Positions 1 to 7,679 are shown, counted from the first letter of the stretch. The stretch is 64,000 bases of DNA from Ochrobactrum sp. RH2CCR150 (GCA_014138095.1 JACGXE010000013.1:1-64000); one strand, 5' to 3'. Notes: generated from the sequence alone by a model not told the origin. Numbers and translations are program-made.

Positions 1-1
1 T

Positions 2-142
2 GCTGGTGCCGTAGGAGTTCTCATCTATTCACTGCACTGTCCAGAATCCGGAATGCCGTTTATTGCAATCTGGTACACGCTCGGCATCGCCATCAGCGGA
101 CTTCTCGGCATGATTGGCGGGCGTGTCGTCCTACATTGGTAA
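2..142 (+). CDS. C-terminal end of an NrsF/DUF1109-like anti-sigma membrane protein (partial)
   Basis: The first 46 codons in frame 2 read to a TAA stop and give a hydrophobic tail with a Cys-Pro-Glu-Ser turn, then a segment rich in Ile/Leu/Gly ending GGRVVLHW. This resembles the last two transmembrane helices of NrsF (DUF1109), a six-helix inner-membrane protein that in Caulobacter holds the ECF factor SigF inactive. Only the end is inside the window, so the start, the partner sigma gene and the N-terminal half cannot be seen. It fits the stress-regulation theme of the next 33 kb. Assignment is from pattern recall of the family tail and is moderately sure. Confidence 0.6.
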   Translation, partial: AGAVGVLIYSLHCPESGMPFIAIWYTLGIAISGLLGMIGGRVVLHW

Positions 143-474
143 GGGAGGTTGAATTGTCTGGCAACAGAAAGAAGTTCCCCTATCGGTCGCAGCTAATTTG
201 ATTGCCAGTCAGAATCTCGCTAGCCTGAAAGCGCCCCGCTTGAGAGAAAAATTGGTAGAAACACCACAAATTAATTAATCAAATTCGTGCAATATAAGGA
301 AATTAGCGAGCTCGCTATTTTGCCAGCACCGTTCCAAATAGCAATAGTTCGGCTTTTCTTACATTTTCCTTGAGAAAGGTCTAATACCCCCCCCTGAATG
401 GAACATCCAGACAGTCGAGGGGTTTTGATTCATGTCAGTGCCTTGCGGTTTTAATTTACGGAGGAGTTATTGAT
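143..474. other. Intergenic stretch with one promoter
   Basis: I see no gene here. The stretch is AT-rich around 240-310 and holds the EcfG-type promoter at 400-424 near its right end. Confidence 0.6.
400..424 (+). promoter_or_regulatory. EcfG-type general stress promoter
   Basis: GGAAC at 400-404 and GGTT at 421-424 with exactly 16 bases between. This matches the alphaproteobacterial EcfG consensus (GGAAC, 16-17 bases, then a GTT core). The 40-residue ORF starts 50 bases downstream. Confidence 0.7.
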
Positions 475-597
475 ATGGGCGAACTGTTATTCTGGATTGT
501 GTTGGGCGGCTTGCCTGTTCTTTTAGCGTGCGGGTTTGTTTATGCGCACTACCTCAAAAGAACCGGTGACACAACTTCTGATGATGACGCCGCATAA
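475..597 (+). CDS. 40-residue single-pass membrane peptide
   Basis: ATG at 475 follows GGAGGAG (about 461) at good spacing. The product is 40 residues: a short start MGELLFW, one hydrophobic helix of about 20 residues (roughly 5-24), then a polar tail with KRTGD and acidic residues before the stop. It has its own EcfG-type promoter at 400-424 and lies alone between the NrsF-like tail and a converging membrane gene. The clean ribosome site and promoter argue it is real. I do not recognise a family; small stress-induced membrane peptides of this kind are common in Rhizobiales. Function unknown. Confidence 0.6.
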   Translation: MGELLFWIVLGGLPVLLACGFVYAHYLKRTGDTTSDDDAA

Positions 598-794
598 AGG
601 GACACGATCGCCATGCATCCAGTATTGGGCCACGCTATCCCTTATGCGCCGTGTTTTCAAGCCGATTACAAATCCGTATGTGCCCCTGATCAACTCACTC
701 GCTGATCGGGTTTTGCATTTCATATTGTGCGCCACTATTGGATCCATTGGGTCGGCCTCTAAACACGCGTTATCAAAATAGCCGACGTCTTAGT

Positions 795-831
795 AAAAAC
801 CCCTTCACCGTCTGCACGGGAAGGGATTTTT
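795..831. terminator. Bidirectional terminator
   Basis: Stem AAAAACCCCTT (795-805) against AAGGGATTTTT (821-831) with one C/A mismatch and a 15-base loop. A-run on one side and T-run on the other fit termination in both directions, here between the 40-residue gene (+) and the membrane gene ending at 850 (-). Confidence 0.65.
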
Positions 832-849
832 GCTTAACGCAGACTGAAT

Positions 850-1938
850 CTATTTCCGGTAGGCTAAGCCGCTCCAAATTCGGCCTTCATCTCGGTGGCG
901 ACCACCGTGCACTGCACCGATATAGGCCGCCACTGCAGCAACCAAGGCTGACGCCGCCAAAAGGAAAGCACTCAGAATGCCCGCAATTTTGGTCTTCTCA
1001 GCAGTTTCCAACGCTTTATCTTTTGCATCCTCAAGCGCCTTTCTGGCTTGTTCTTTTGCCTCATCGATCTGCTTTCGCGCCTCATCGATTTTCTTCTGTG
1101 CTTCCGCTCTTACGGTCTGGACGCGCTCGATAGTCTGATTGACGCGGTTTTGGGCGTCGGTCTCACTCATTCCGGTTTGAGCTATAATCTGACGGACGAG
1201 CCAAGCTTTATCTTCATCGGTTATCTGTCCTGTCGAGAGCAGGTTGGAGAAAATGCTACCTGCTTGTCGGGTGAAATCAGCTGCATTTTGACCCTCCGCA
1301 CCAGATGTGGGTGCTCTATCGTTTCGCAGCAATGTATCCGTAAAGTAGTCGACGGGATTGGCCTTCAAGCCCTGTGGCAGCATTTGCTCAATTGAGGGTG
1401 CTGCTGCTTGCCCGGTGCCTTGGATAATGCCGCCGGCTGCACTGCCAGCTCCAGATATTAGTCCTCCGGCCAATTGGCCGGCTCCTTGCGCCGTTCCTCC
1501 AATGACGGTTCCTGCTGTTTCTGCGACAGTTTGGGCTGCGCCTCCAACTGCTTTGACGCCGCCAGATAAAATTGAAAGTGCAAATAGCGCAGAAATTAAT
1601 GTGCCCAAGCCCCAAACGGCCAGACCGTTCAAGCCATCGCGAACGGTCAATTCGTCCCGAGTAGCGGTACCGGCAGGTCTCCGCATGCGGCCGGCGATAT
1701 AGCCACCCAGCATATAAGAACCAACTATGGAGATGATGACAAACAGCGCGGTAATGACCAGCCAAGCTACGCTTATATCGCCTCCGTTATCCAAAGATAT
1801 CGAACCAAGACCAAGCCCGCTCGCGAAAGTCGTCAAGACTGTCATAGTGGCCGATGCAACAACTGTTCCTGCAAAAATTGCCGGCCAGTCTACATAACCG
1901 CGATCGCCGTCGTTCTGTACTGAAGGTTGATCAACCAT
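850..1938 (-). CDS. Large-loop membrane protein with central Gly/Ala repeats and coiled coil
   Basis: 362 residues. Two transmembrane helices near residues 20-45 and 60-85, a third near 108-128, then a Gly/Ala-rich region with repeated GxAxG steps (about 130-180), a polar domain, a charged coiled coil rich in E/K/A (about 270-320), and a final hydrophobic helix pair. Proteins of this build are often labelled PhnA-like or TIGR04086-like membrane proteins in Rhizobiales; no enzyme motif is visible. Its ATG overlaps the stop of a 24-residue ORF (TAATG), so translation is probably coupled. The shared promoter at 2047-2072 is EcfG-type, pointing to envelope stress. Function not known. Confidence 0.75.
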   Translation of the reverse strand: MVDQPSVQNDGDRGYVDWPAIFAGTVVASATMTVLTTFASGLGLGSISLDNGGDISVAWLVITALFVIISIVGSYMLGGYIAGRMRRPAGTATRDELTVRDGLNGLAVWGLGTLISALFALSILSGGVKAVGGAAQTVAETAGTVIGGTAQGAGQLAGGLISGAGSAAGGIIQGTGQAAAPSIEQMLPQGLKANPVDYFTDTLLRNDRAPTSGAEGQNAADFTRQAGSIFSNLLSTGQITDEDKAWLVRQIIAQTGMSETDAQNRVNQTIERVQTVRAEAQKKIDEARKQIDEAKEQARKALEDAKDKALETAEKTKIAGILSAFLLAASALVAAVAAYIGAVHGGRHRDEGRIWSGLAYRK

Positions 1939-2012
1939 TAGCGTAACCCCAGAAATGACAGGATAAACAAAACAATCACAACCAGTCCTACAAGATAGAT
2001 TATTGAGTTCAT
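1938..2012 (-). CDS. 24-residue membrane micropeptide upstream of the membrane protein
   Basis: Short ORF beginning MNSIIYLVGL and ending in FLGLR, almost entirely one hydrophobic helix with a basic end. A strong ribosome site (AAAGGAGGG, 2019-2027) sits just upstream of its ATG at 2012. Its TAA overlaps the ATG of the next gene by one base (TAATG), and it is the first gene after an EcfG-type promoter. Such short leaders next to this membrane protein look familiar from related genomes, but I cannot name a family. It may be a membrane partner or a translation-coupling leader. Confidence 0.6.
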   Translation of the reverse strand: MNSIIYLVGLVVIVLFILSFLGLR

Positions 2013-2046
2013 TATCGTCCCTCCTTTGTAACCGATCGTACTAATG

Positions 2047-2072
2047 AACAATTCTTGAGGATAAAAAGTTCC
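2047..2072 (-). promoter_or_regulatory. EcfG-type promoter
   Basis: On the minus strand GGAAC (2072-2068), 17 bases, TGTT (2050-2047). It drives the micropeptide/membrane-protein pair starting at 2012. Confidence 0.6.
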
Positions 2073-2126
2073 AGATTTTTAGAGATGCTTGCTGAATAAG
2101 CTGCCCGGCTCAGTTTCAGTTTTAAG

Positions 2127-2151
2127 GGAACATATCTTGCGCGAAATAGTT
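2127..2151 (+). promoter_or_regulatory. EcfG-type promoter
   Basis: GGAAC (2127-2131), 16 bases, AGTT (2148-2151), ending 31 bases before the DUF4142 start codon. Confidence 0.65.
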
Positions 2152-2182
2152 CGGTTGGCTTCGGTTAAGAAGGAACACGGCT

Positions 2183-2713
2183 ATGAAGTTAATATTGCTT
2201 GCTTTTTCGACCTTATTGCTAGTGCCAACACCACTTTATGCACAATCGACCGCTGAAAAAACTGGCGTCAACTCGCTGATTGGAACAGCACCCACCACGC
2301 AGGACTTCGTGACGCTTAGCGGAAGCAGTGACATGTTCGAGATCGAATCGAGCAAGATTGCGGTGGATAAGGCTGATCCTGCAACCAAGAGCTTTGCCCA
2401 GCAAATGGTTACCGATCACGAGAAAACGTCCGCCGAACTCAAGGATTTAATCGCTACGAAGGTGAAGTCAGTTAAAGCACCCGCGGTACCGACGGAAGAT
2501 CACCAAACAATGCTAGACGACTTGAAAAAACTTCAAGGCGATGAATTTACCAAGCAGTATCGAAGCGATCAGGAATCGGTGCACGAAAATGCTGTCGATC
2601 TATTTAAGCGATATGGAGAACACGGCGATGATGCTGACTTGAAGGCCTGGGCAAATACTACCCGCCCGACCCTTGAGCATCATCTGAAGATGGCTAAGGA
2701 ACTGAATGAATAG
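2183..2713 (+). CDS. DUF4142 periplasmic protein
   Basis: 176 residues with a clear signal peptide (MKLILLAFSTLLL... cut near YAQ-ST). The mature part has the DUF4142 look: a helix with FVTLSGSSDMFEIESSKIA, then QMVTDHEKTSAELKDL, then a four-helix ferritin-like fold ending HHLKMAKEL. Family members are exported, often stress-induced proteins of unknown reaction. Its promoter at 2127-2151 is EcfG-type. A good AAGGA ribosome site precedes ATG 2183. The unrecognised gene at 2776 follows on the same strand after 62 bases and may be cotranscribed. Family assignment is secure, function is not. Confidence 0.88.
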   Translation: MKLILLAFSTLLLVPTPLYAQSTAEKTGVNSLIGTAPTTQDFVTLSGSSDMFEIESSKIAVDKADPATKSFAQQMVTDHEKTSAELKDLIATKVKSVKAPAVPTEDHQTMLDDLKKLQGDEFTKQYRSDQESVHENAVDLFKRYGEHGDDADLKAWANTTRPTLEHHLKMAKELNE

Positions 2714-2775
2714 AAATATTGTGATGCGGCTGCGCCCGGGAAAGGGGAGCTCCTTAGCGGCGCACGGAGGTTAAA

Positions 2776-3147
2776 ATGGAATACCGGGATAAAAACATCT
2801 TTATTAAGTGGAAAGAGACACCAGATAACGGCGTCAAGGTTGAAACCGATTTTCAGTGCTACGCCTTTCTGCTTGTTCCCTCGTTGGGAGATGACAATGA
2901 GTTGGCTCTAAAACGGGGAACGGTTCTGGTTTCCGCCCGCTCAGAAGCTGACGCAAGGGTAGTAGCCGCCCAATATGAGACGGCTGCTCTCCCTGGACAA
3001 GTGGCGATTGGAGACGTTGACCTTACAACCAACGAATCAAGTGCCTTTCGCGACGTAAAGTCCTATCAGGTCCACCGTGTCTGCGACGAACCGATCAATG
3101 TACCGAGAGGCTTGATCGATATGAAAGAAAGCGACTTCGAGAGTTGA
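2776..3147 (+). CDS. Hypothetical 123-residue soluble protein
   Basis: ATG 2776 follows GGAGG at ideal spacing. The protein is soluble, with no signal or membrane segment. It mixes beta-prone stretches (FIKWKETP, YAFLLVPS, GTVLVSARS) with an acidic C-terminus (MKESDFES). I do not recognise a family. It lies downstream of DUF4142 on the same strand with no terminator I can see between, so it may be read through from the same stress promoter. Codon use is like its neighbours. Confidence 0.6.
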   Translation: MEYRDKNIFIKWKETPDNGVKVETDFQCYAFLLVPSLGDDNELALKRGTVLVSARSEADARVVAAQYETAALPGQVAIGDVDLTTNESSAFRDVKSYQVHRVCDEPINVPRGLIDMKESDFES

Positions 3148-3181
3148 TTGCGTCCGGTGCGGCTCGCACAGAAGTCAGTTT

Positions 3182-3379
3182 TTACGTCTGTCGCCCTTCG
3201 TCTAACTGCTGCGCATGCTCGTGTTCGATGCGCTCCAGGATCGCAAGAGCCTCTTTGGCCACATCTTCTGTAAGCGAAACTTGAAGCCGACCTTTAAACG
3301 TTAAGGGCTGTTTCGTTGCCTTGTCTACGATAGACCAAGTGCCATCGCCCTTGTGTAACATCTCATAAGTGGTCACCAT
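3182..3379 (-). CDS. Small conserved-type protein, 65 residues
   Basis: I choose ATG 3379 because GGAG lies 6 bases upstream of it; an in-frame ATG at 3400 has no such site. The product begins MVTTYEMLHKGDGTW and reads SIVDKATKQPL, resembling small alphaproteobacterial proteins that pair a 'GDGTWSVVD' strand with a short acidic helix. The tail is helical and charged (EALAILERIEHEHAQQL). No known function. It converges with the 2776 gene and may share a transcript with the gene that starts at 3791. Confidence 0.6.
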   Translation of the reverse strand: MVTTYEMLHKGDGTWSIVDKATKQPLTFKGRLQVSLTEDVAKEALAILERIEHEHAQQLDEGRQT

Positions 3380-3422
3380 TTCTGTCTCCAAAAAGATCAA
3401 TGCAATGTCCTGATTTCAATTT

Positions 3423-3791
3423 TCACTGCCGCACCGATCCGAATACGAAATATCCAACAACAATTAGTGCTAGGGTAAACAAGCAGAACAGAAAGGTTGG
3501 ACGTTTCCGCTTGTCTCCGGTTCGCTCGGAAGAATGAGTAGATTCATCGGAATTCCATTCCGGGAGGCCGGACGCGTGACTGGAGGCGTTGCTTTCAGTG
3601 GCTTTTGTTGGATCTCGGTCTGATCGCGGTATTGCATCGTTATCCGGAAATGAGGATCCTCCAGCTTCTGCGTCGGTTTCCATCGGCGCCGCTGCCGGAT
3701 CAAAACCAGCAGCTTTATCCCCGGTCGCGCCTTTTTGGATAGATCCCCTTATACGAGCGCCAGCGCTTTTCTTTGGTGAATTAGTTTTCAT
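3423..3791 (-). CDS. Hydrophilic protein with a C-terminal membrane anchor
   Basis: 122 residues from ATG 3791, which has GGAGG a few bases upstream; a GTG codon directly before is less likely. The first 95 residues are polar and low-complexity (Ser, Asp, Glu, Pro, Lys), likely disordered. A KRKRP basic patch then leads into one hydrophobic helix (FLFCLFTLALIVVGYFVFG), giving a tail-anchored layout. An EcfG-type promoter lies at 3813-3837. No family recognised. Confidence 0.6.
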   Translation of the reverse strand: MKTNSPKKSAGARIRGSIQKGATGDKAAGFDPAAAPMETDAEAGGSSFPDNDAIPRSDRDPTKATESNASSHASGLPEWNSDESTHSSERTGDKRKRPTFLFCLFTLALIVVGYFVFGSVRQ

Positions 3792-3812
3792 CACTATGAT
3801 CCTCCGCCTTCC

Positions 3813-3837
3813 AACTACCAGCTAGGTCAATTGTTCC
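3813..3837 (-). promoter_or_regulatory. EcfG-type promoter
   Basis: Minus strand GGAAC (3837-3833), 16 bases, AGTT (3816-3813), 21 bases before the tail-anchored protein start. Confidence 0.65.
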
Positions 3838-3885
3838 TCCGCAGAGCAGCAGGTCAGTATATTTAAAATCGTCACTTTTACTCAG

Positions 3886-3911
3886 GGAACAAATGCCCCT
3901 CCGCAGATGTT
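3886..3911 (+). promoter_or_regulatory. EcfG-type promoter
   Basis: GGAAC (3886-3890), 17 bases, TGTT (3908-3911), 27 bases before the PRC-barrel start. It forms a divergent pair with the 3813-3837 site. Confidence 0.65.
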
Positions 3912-3938
3912 TCGTTGTCGTTACAAGGAGGAAAGAAG

Positions 3939-4235
3939 ATGGATCACACCAATCACGTCCGCTTGACGAATGAAGAACTTATTGCTGATAATATTGAAGG
4001 GGCGACAGTGTACGGGGTCGACGATGAGAAAGTTGGCACCGTTGATCACGTTCATGGTGCGGGGCTTGGAAGCACCGTCATCGTTGACGTTGGCGGATTT
4101 CTCGGAATTGGGGCGAAACCGGTTGCCGTTCCAATCAGCGACCTCGAATTTATGCGAGACGAAAACGGCGACGTGCATGCAGTAACAAGTTGGAATAAAG
4201 CCCAGCTTGAAGAAATGCCTGAACATCAAGACTAA
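3939..4235 (+). CDS. PRC-barrel domain protein
   Basis: 98 residues from ATG 3939, chosen because AAGGAGG sits 8 bases upstream. The core reads EELIADNIEGATVYGVDDEKVGTV in pieces, then STVIVDVGGFLGIGAKPVAV and the D-L-E-F strand, the classic small PRC-barrel pattern (LIGKTVYD..GEKVGKV). Single-domain PRC-barrel proteins are small cytoplasmic beta-barrels often induced by stress in Rhizobiales; their ligand is unknown. It has an EcfG-type promoter and is followed by a strong stem-loop (4249-4272), so it is probably monocistronic. Confidence 0.85.
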   Translation: MDHTNHVRLTNEELIADNIEGATVYGVDDEKVGTVDHVHGAGLGSTVIVDVGGFLGIGAKPVAVPISDLEFMRDENGDVHAVTSWNKAQLEEMPEHQD

Positions 4236-4248
4236 TCGTATTTGTAAG

Positions 4249-4272
4249 CCCCGGGCGATCTGTCGCTCGGGG
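4249..4272 (+). terminator. Stem-loop terminator after the PRC-barrel gene
   Basis: CCCCGGGCGA (4249-4258) pairs with TCGCTCGGGG (4263-4272) with one G-T pair and a 4-base loop. No long T-run follows, so it may terminate weakly or protect the 3' end. Confidence 0.55.
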
Positions 4273-4337
4273 TAAGCACGTCGCTTAAGAGGACATTCGT
4301 TAAAACAAAGCCGATGAAGTTTTCTCGGGAGGGAAGC

Positions 4338-4428
4338 ATGCATTGGAATAAAGGAAGGGGAAGTGCCGCAGAAGCTGCGCGAAGATAATGCGCTAACGGT
4401 GATTACGCGAATTCGTCACGCCGTATGA
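4338..4428 (+). pseudogene. CsbD-like stress protein, frameshifted remnant
   Basis: A ribosome site (GGGAGGG) precedes ATG 4338, which opens MHWNK, much like the CsbD start (M-N/H-W-x). After a shift of frame the sequence reads KLREDNALTVI, matching the CsbD signature GKLTDDDLTVI, and stops at TGA 4426-4428. In the ATG frame a stop comes after 16 codons. The intact CsbD family is about 60-70 residues and is a known general-stress protein, so this fits the setting. I infer a decayed csbD. The match is short, so confidence is moderate. Confidence 0.5.
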
Positions 4429-4568
4429 ATTGAAAAAAGTTTGAACGAACATTTCGTCTTCACGCACACGGCTGGCGTTATGGTCATCCCATTGAAGTTG
4501 GTCCATAATTGTCTCCTCGTTCAGGAAAGAACCGCACATCGCGCCCAAAGCTCAACTTTGTCTCGATG

Positions 4569-5179
4569 TCATCGCCGTGGTTCGATTACCTCGTTTGTTC
4601 GAACCAATTCCAGCTGTTCACTAAACCGCTCGTAGCATAGCGAGATGACGGCATCGTGAGCCTGATCAGAGACACTGCATACCGCATCGGAAACCAGTAT
4701 TGTTCGATAACCTAGATCGATGGCTCCAAGCAGAGCTGCAAGAACGCAGAGGTCGGTCTCTGTTACACTAATGAGCACAGTATGAATATTCCTGGTTTTC
4801 AAGTGGCGCTGCAGCGCGACCTCCATCCAAGGTGAAGTAACCCTCTTGTCGAGAACAACGGCCGGTGGCAAAAATTTCTGCAACGGTTCTGTGAGTTGGA
4901 TAAGAGTTGGATCGATGCGATCCAACGTCAGCATTTGCCATTTTTGATAATAACGTTCCCACTTCCGAAGGTGGACTCCGGCGTTTTAGGCGGAATAAAG
5001 CAGGTAAAGACCGTTTTTGCGGGATGGCGAGAGCAAATCTCCACAATGTTGGGCAATACGGTCTTGGTCCAAGGCACATGCCAGGGCGACGATGGCCCGA
5101 AAAGATTCTGCATGTCTATACAAAGATGTATGCAGCGGTCTCCCAAATCACACCGTATAAGCCCGGTTTTAAAAGGCAT
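4569..5179 (-). pseudogene. Isochorismatase-family cysteine hydrolase, frameshifted
   Basis: Two overlapping frames make one protein. The N-terminal part (from ATG 5179) contains LCIDMQNLFG with the catalytic Asp of the family and ends at a TGA near 4928. The second frame carries RYYQKWQMLTLD, DKRVTSPW (catalytic Lys) and VTETDLCVLAA (catalytic Cys), to a stop at 4569. A single missing base near 4955-4965 would join them. Members hydrolyse amide or ester bonds in small molecules such as isochorismate or nicotinamide. It diverges from the NRAMP gene. Either a true pseudogene or a sequencing error; all three catalytic residues are kept. Confidence 0.75.
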
Positions 5180-5300
5180 GTTACCCTTTCTCTGGTCTTC
5201 CCGATCGTAAAAATTGTCGTCCTTTCGGCAACATATCCAGTCCTGCGGGGTTACTTGCTCCAAGGGTTACGAACACGGCGAAGAGCTAAGGGGACTTTTG

Positions 5301-6551
5301 ATGAGGCTGGCAAAAATTCTCAAGCGGCTCGGACCAGGACTGGTAACAGGCGCTGCCGATGACGATCCGAGTGGAATAGCGACGTATTCCCAGGCAGGGG
5401 CACAGTTCGGTCCAACTTTAATGTGGACCATGACGCTTTGCTATCCTTTAATGGTGGCAGTGCAGCTTATCAGCGCACAAGTCGGTCGTGTTACTGGCCA
5501 TGGATTAGGAAAAAGCCTCAGGAACGTCCTGCCCAACTGGTTGGTTCTAGGCTTGATTGCTGTCCTATTCATCGCCAACACAATTAATATTGGTGCCAAT
5601 CTGGCAGCAATGGGAGAAGCAGCTAAATTGGTCATCGGGGGATGGTCTCATATTTATACGTTACTGTTTGCCATACTCTCTCTCTTGCTACAATTGTTCA
5701 TCCCTTATCATCGCTATGTTCAATTCCTTAAGTGGTTGACGCTCGTATTGTTTGCCTACATAGCCCTTCTCTTTATGGTAAAAATCGATTGGCTTGCAGC
5801 AGCGCAAGGCCTTGTCATTCCCCGAATTCCTGGCAACGAAGCCGTTACTACGATTGTAGCGATTTTTGGTACGACCATCAGTCCATATCTATTCTTCTGG
5901 CAGGCGGCGCAAGAAGTCGAAGAGCTTGATCAGAAAGAGGAACGTGAACCACTCAAGCAGAAACGAAGTCAAGCTCCCGATGCATTGAAACGCATCCGCT
6001 GGGATACTTTTGTCGGCATGGCTGTTTCGAATATAGTCGGTCTGGCGATAATCCTCGGCACTGCCGCGACCCTCAATGCAGCAGGAAAAACGGATATTCA
6101 AAGTGCTGCAGATGCTGCAGAAGCGCTGAAACCTGTGGCAGGAAATCTAGCTGCTTTAATATTCAGTCTTGGAATCATTGGGACCGGTCTACTAGCAATT
6201 CCAGTGCTGGCAGGATCTTCTGCCTATGCTGTCTGTGAAATCGGCGGCTGGAGTGCCAGCCTCGAATATAAACCGATAAGAGCGAAAGCCTTTTATGCCG
6301 TCATTACGCTCGGCATGGTTCTCGGCCTTGCCATTGATTGGTCTCCGATCAATCCAATGAAGGCGCTCTTCTGGAGCGCGGTTATCAATGGTATTGCGGC
6401 AGTTCCCGTTTTAGTGGGGCTTATGATGGTCGTTTCAAATCGAGAGATCATGGGCGAATTCGTCGCTAACGCTGCCCTCAAGCTTTTTGGATGGCTGGCA
6501 ACGGCAGTCATGAGCGCAGCCGCAATTGGCATGTTGGTGTTTCCAGGATAG
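5301..6551 (+). CDS. NRAMP-family divalent metal transporter
   Basis: 416 residues from ATG 5301, picked because AAGGGGA lies just upstream and the product then begins MRLAKILKRLGPGL as NRAMP proteins do. Helix 1 carries DDDPSGIATYSQAG, the family's DPxG metal-binding turn in its DPSG form. About eleven hydrophobic helices follow; a charged loop (QKEEREPLKQKRSQ) lies mid-protein. NRAMP proteins import Mn2+ or Fe2+ with protons; this DPSG branch, common in rhizobia, is less well characterised and its metal is uncertain. It diverges from the broken hydrolase gene. No stress promoter is seen. Confidence 0.9.
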   Translation: MRLAKILKRLGPGLVTGAADDDPSGIATYSQAGAQFGPTLMWTMTLCYPLMVAVQLISAQVGRVTGHGLGKSLRNVLPNWLVLGLIAVLFIANTINIGANLAAMGEAAKLVIGGWSHIYTLLFAILSLLLQLFIPYHRYVQFLKWLTLVLFAYIALLFMVKIDWLAAAQGLVIPRIPGNEAVTTIVAIFGTTISPYLFFWQAAQEVEELDQKEEREPLKQKRSQAPDALKRIRWDTFVGMAVSNIVGLAIILGTAATLNAAGKTDIQSAADAAEALKPVAGNLAALIFSLGIIGTGLLAIPVLAGSSAYAVCEIGGWSASLEYKPIRAKAFYAVITLGMVLGLAIDWSPINPMKALFWSAVINGIAAVPVLVGLMMVVSNREIMGEFVANAALKLFGWLATAVMSAAAIGMLVFPG

Positions 6552-6974
6552 GGTACCCACTTCGTCGATTATCTCTTCCGACGAGGCCTTTTGTTCTTCG
6601 GTTATAATGAATGAGGCCACAGACTGGATTTTGCGCAGCAGTAGCGCCGATTGAGCATCCGGTTCCAGTCCTATCTGGAGAATAAAACGGTAGTCCAAGC
6701 CGACACATCGAACTCTATAAGCACAAGACCGCTTCGACTAGTCCCGCGATGCGAATCTTGGAAGAAACGGAGCTGGATGTACGCCCGGCCCGCAGGCGCT
6801 TGTTATTATGATTAACCGGTCCGATGGACATTTGCCTTGTATCAGCGGGAGATGCTGGCGCGCGTTTTTTGTGCAGTCGAACCGCAAAACGGATGAAATT
6901 CATCTCTAATCAATGGACGCCAAAAATCAGAGCCCTAGCTATTGTAGTAATACATTTCGTAAGAGGCCCAGCTA
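6552..6974. other. 423-base gap, one possible gene remnant
   Basis: No intact gene. On the minus strand 6698-6552 reads as protein-like text starting DYRFILQIGLEPDAQ and containing SFIITEEQKASSEEIIDEV, then runs antisense into the NRAMP gene. There is no ribosome site and no clear start. I treat it as a possible remnant. The rest holds nothing I can name. Confidence 0.3.
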
Positions 6975-7172
6975 ATGATCGCACCACAGCACCCAGACGA
7001 ATATCAATATCGGTACGTTGAGTGTCAAACCGCAGTGGCTGATGATGTCCTCCGTCTAATAGAAAAAGCAGAGAAAGCAGGATGGTCAGCGGCAGAAGCC
7101 GCTCGCGCGATTTCGGATATCGCCAAAGCTCTTTCCCGCGGTTTTGGAAATGAACTTCGCTCAAATGATTGA
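6975..7172 (+). CDS. Small helical hypothetical protein, 65 residues
   Basis: ATG 6975 has AAGAGG 8 bases upstream. The product is mostly alpha-helical: VADDVLRLIEKAEKAGW followed by SAAEAARAISDIAKAL. The 'AGWSAAEAARAI' stretch looks like a conserved motif of small Rhizobiales proteins of unknown role. No signal peptide or membrane helix. It converges on the Con-10-like gene, with a perfect stem-loop between. Confidence 0.6.
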   Translation: MIAPQHPDEYQYRYVECQTAVADDVLRLIEKAEKAGWSAAEAARAISDIAKALSRGFGNELRSND

Positions 7173-7214
7173 CCCTGGATAATTCGATCGTAGAGTTCTC
7201 TCCTATAGAAGTTT

Positions 7215-7242
7215 GGATGGCTCACCTGACGGCGAGCCATCC
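7215..7242. terminator. Stem-loop between convergent genes
   Basis: Perfect 9-bp stem GGATGGCTC (7215-7223) / GAGCCATCC (7234-7242) with a 10-base loop, between the 6975 gene (+) and the Con-10-like gene (-). No strong T-run. Confidence 0.55.
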
Positions 7243-7249
7243 CGATTGT

Positions 7250-7435
7250 TTAGTCATTCTTATGGCCCTGCTGGTCTTCCTTCACATGTTGTTCGTGAGT
7301 ACCGCCACGTTGGGCCCCACCGGTCTTGTTATCGCCATCATTCTTGTGGCTCTGTTCACCAGCCTTCACATGCTGCTCATGGCTGCCGCCACGCTGACCA
7401 GAACCGCTCTTGTTTTCATTTATGTTATTAGGCAT
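7250..7435 (-). CDS. Con-10/KGG-like stress protein with two internal repeats
   Basis: 61 residues, wholly hydrophilic. It has two copies of a unit reading RGGxHEQHVKxxxQxHKND (about residues 15-33 and 43-61), joined by a Gly/Asn/Lys linker. This resembles bacterial stress proteins related to fungal Con-10, in which Gly-Gly-x-x-x-His repeats recur. A second gene at 13659 carries the same repeats. ATG 7435 has AGGAGG 7 bases upstream. A near-consensus promoter (GAAAC, 16 bases, GGTT) lies at 7478-7502. Probably a disordered protectant; function inferred only from family resemblance. Confidence 0.72.
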   Translation of the reverse strand: MPNNINENKSGSGQRGGSHEQHVKAGEQSHKNDGDNKTGGAQRGGTHEQHVKEDQQGHKND

Positions 7436-7477
7436 CGGTTTTCCTCCTATACAGTGCCAAAATGGGCACCTGGATTG

Positions 7478-7502
7478 AACCGTTCAAGGCGATGAATGTT
7501 TC
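7478..7502 (-). promoter_or_regulatory. Near-consensus EcfG-type promoter
   Basis: Minus strand GAAAC (7502-7498), 16 bases, GGTT (7481-7478). One base off GGAAC. Correct place and spacing for the Con-10-like gene. Confidence 0.4.
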
Positions 7503-7527
7503 GAAATATTTTACTGAATCCCGTTCT

Positions 7528-7541
7528 GTACGTTATCGTAC
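7528..7541. promoter_or_regulatory. GTACG-N4-CGTAC inverted repeat
   Basis: GTACG TTAT CGTAC, a 14-base palindrome between divergent stress genes. The same arms with GTAT in the middle occur at 30346-30359 upstream of a sigma factor gene. Looks like a binding site of an unidentified regulator. Confidence 0.45.
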
Positions 7542-7679
7542 AATTAATAGAACATCTTTAACATTCTGATTTACCTTAACTTATAGCTATGCCAAGGAAC
7601 TTTTATTATAAGAGATAATTATTTATTATCTAATAAATTTAAAAAGTGTATGATTAACCTCTAAACTTAGGAGGCTGAC

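Noticed and set aside
523..781. Overlapping frames on both strands downstream of the 40-residue gene
   Set aside because: No ribosome site and irregular composition; they cross the end of a supported gene and a terminator.
3801..3840. Possible CRISPR or tandem repeats in the first 10 kb
   Set aside because: No regularly spaced direct repeats are present; the apparent repeats are shared promoter motifs and internal protein repeats.
6435..6698. Minus-strand frame with protein-like start DYRFILQIGLEPDAQ
   Set aside because: It runs antisense into the NRAMP gene, has no ribosome site and no ATG start; kept only as a possible remnant in the gap entry.
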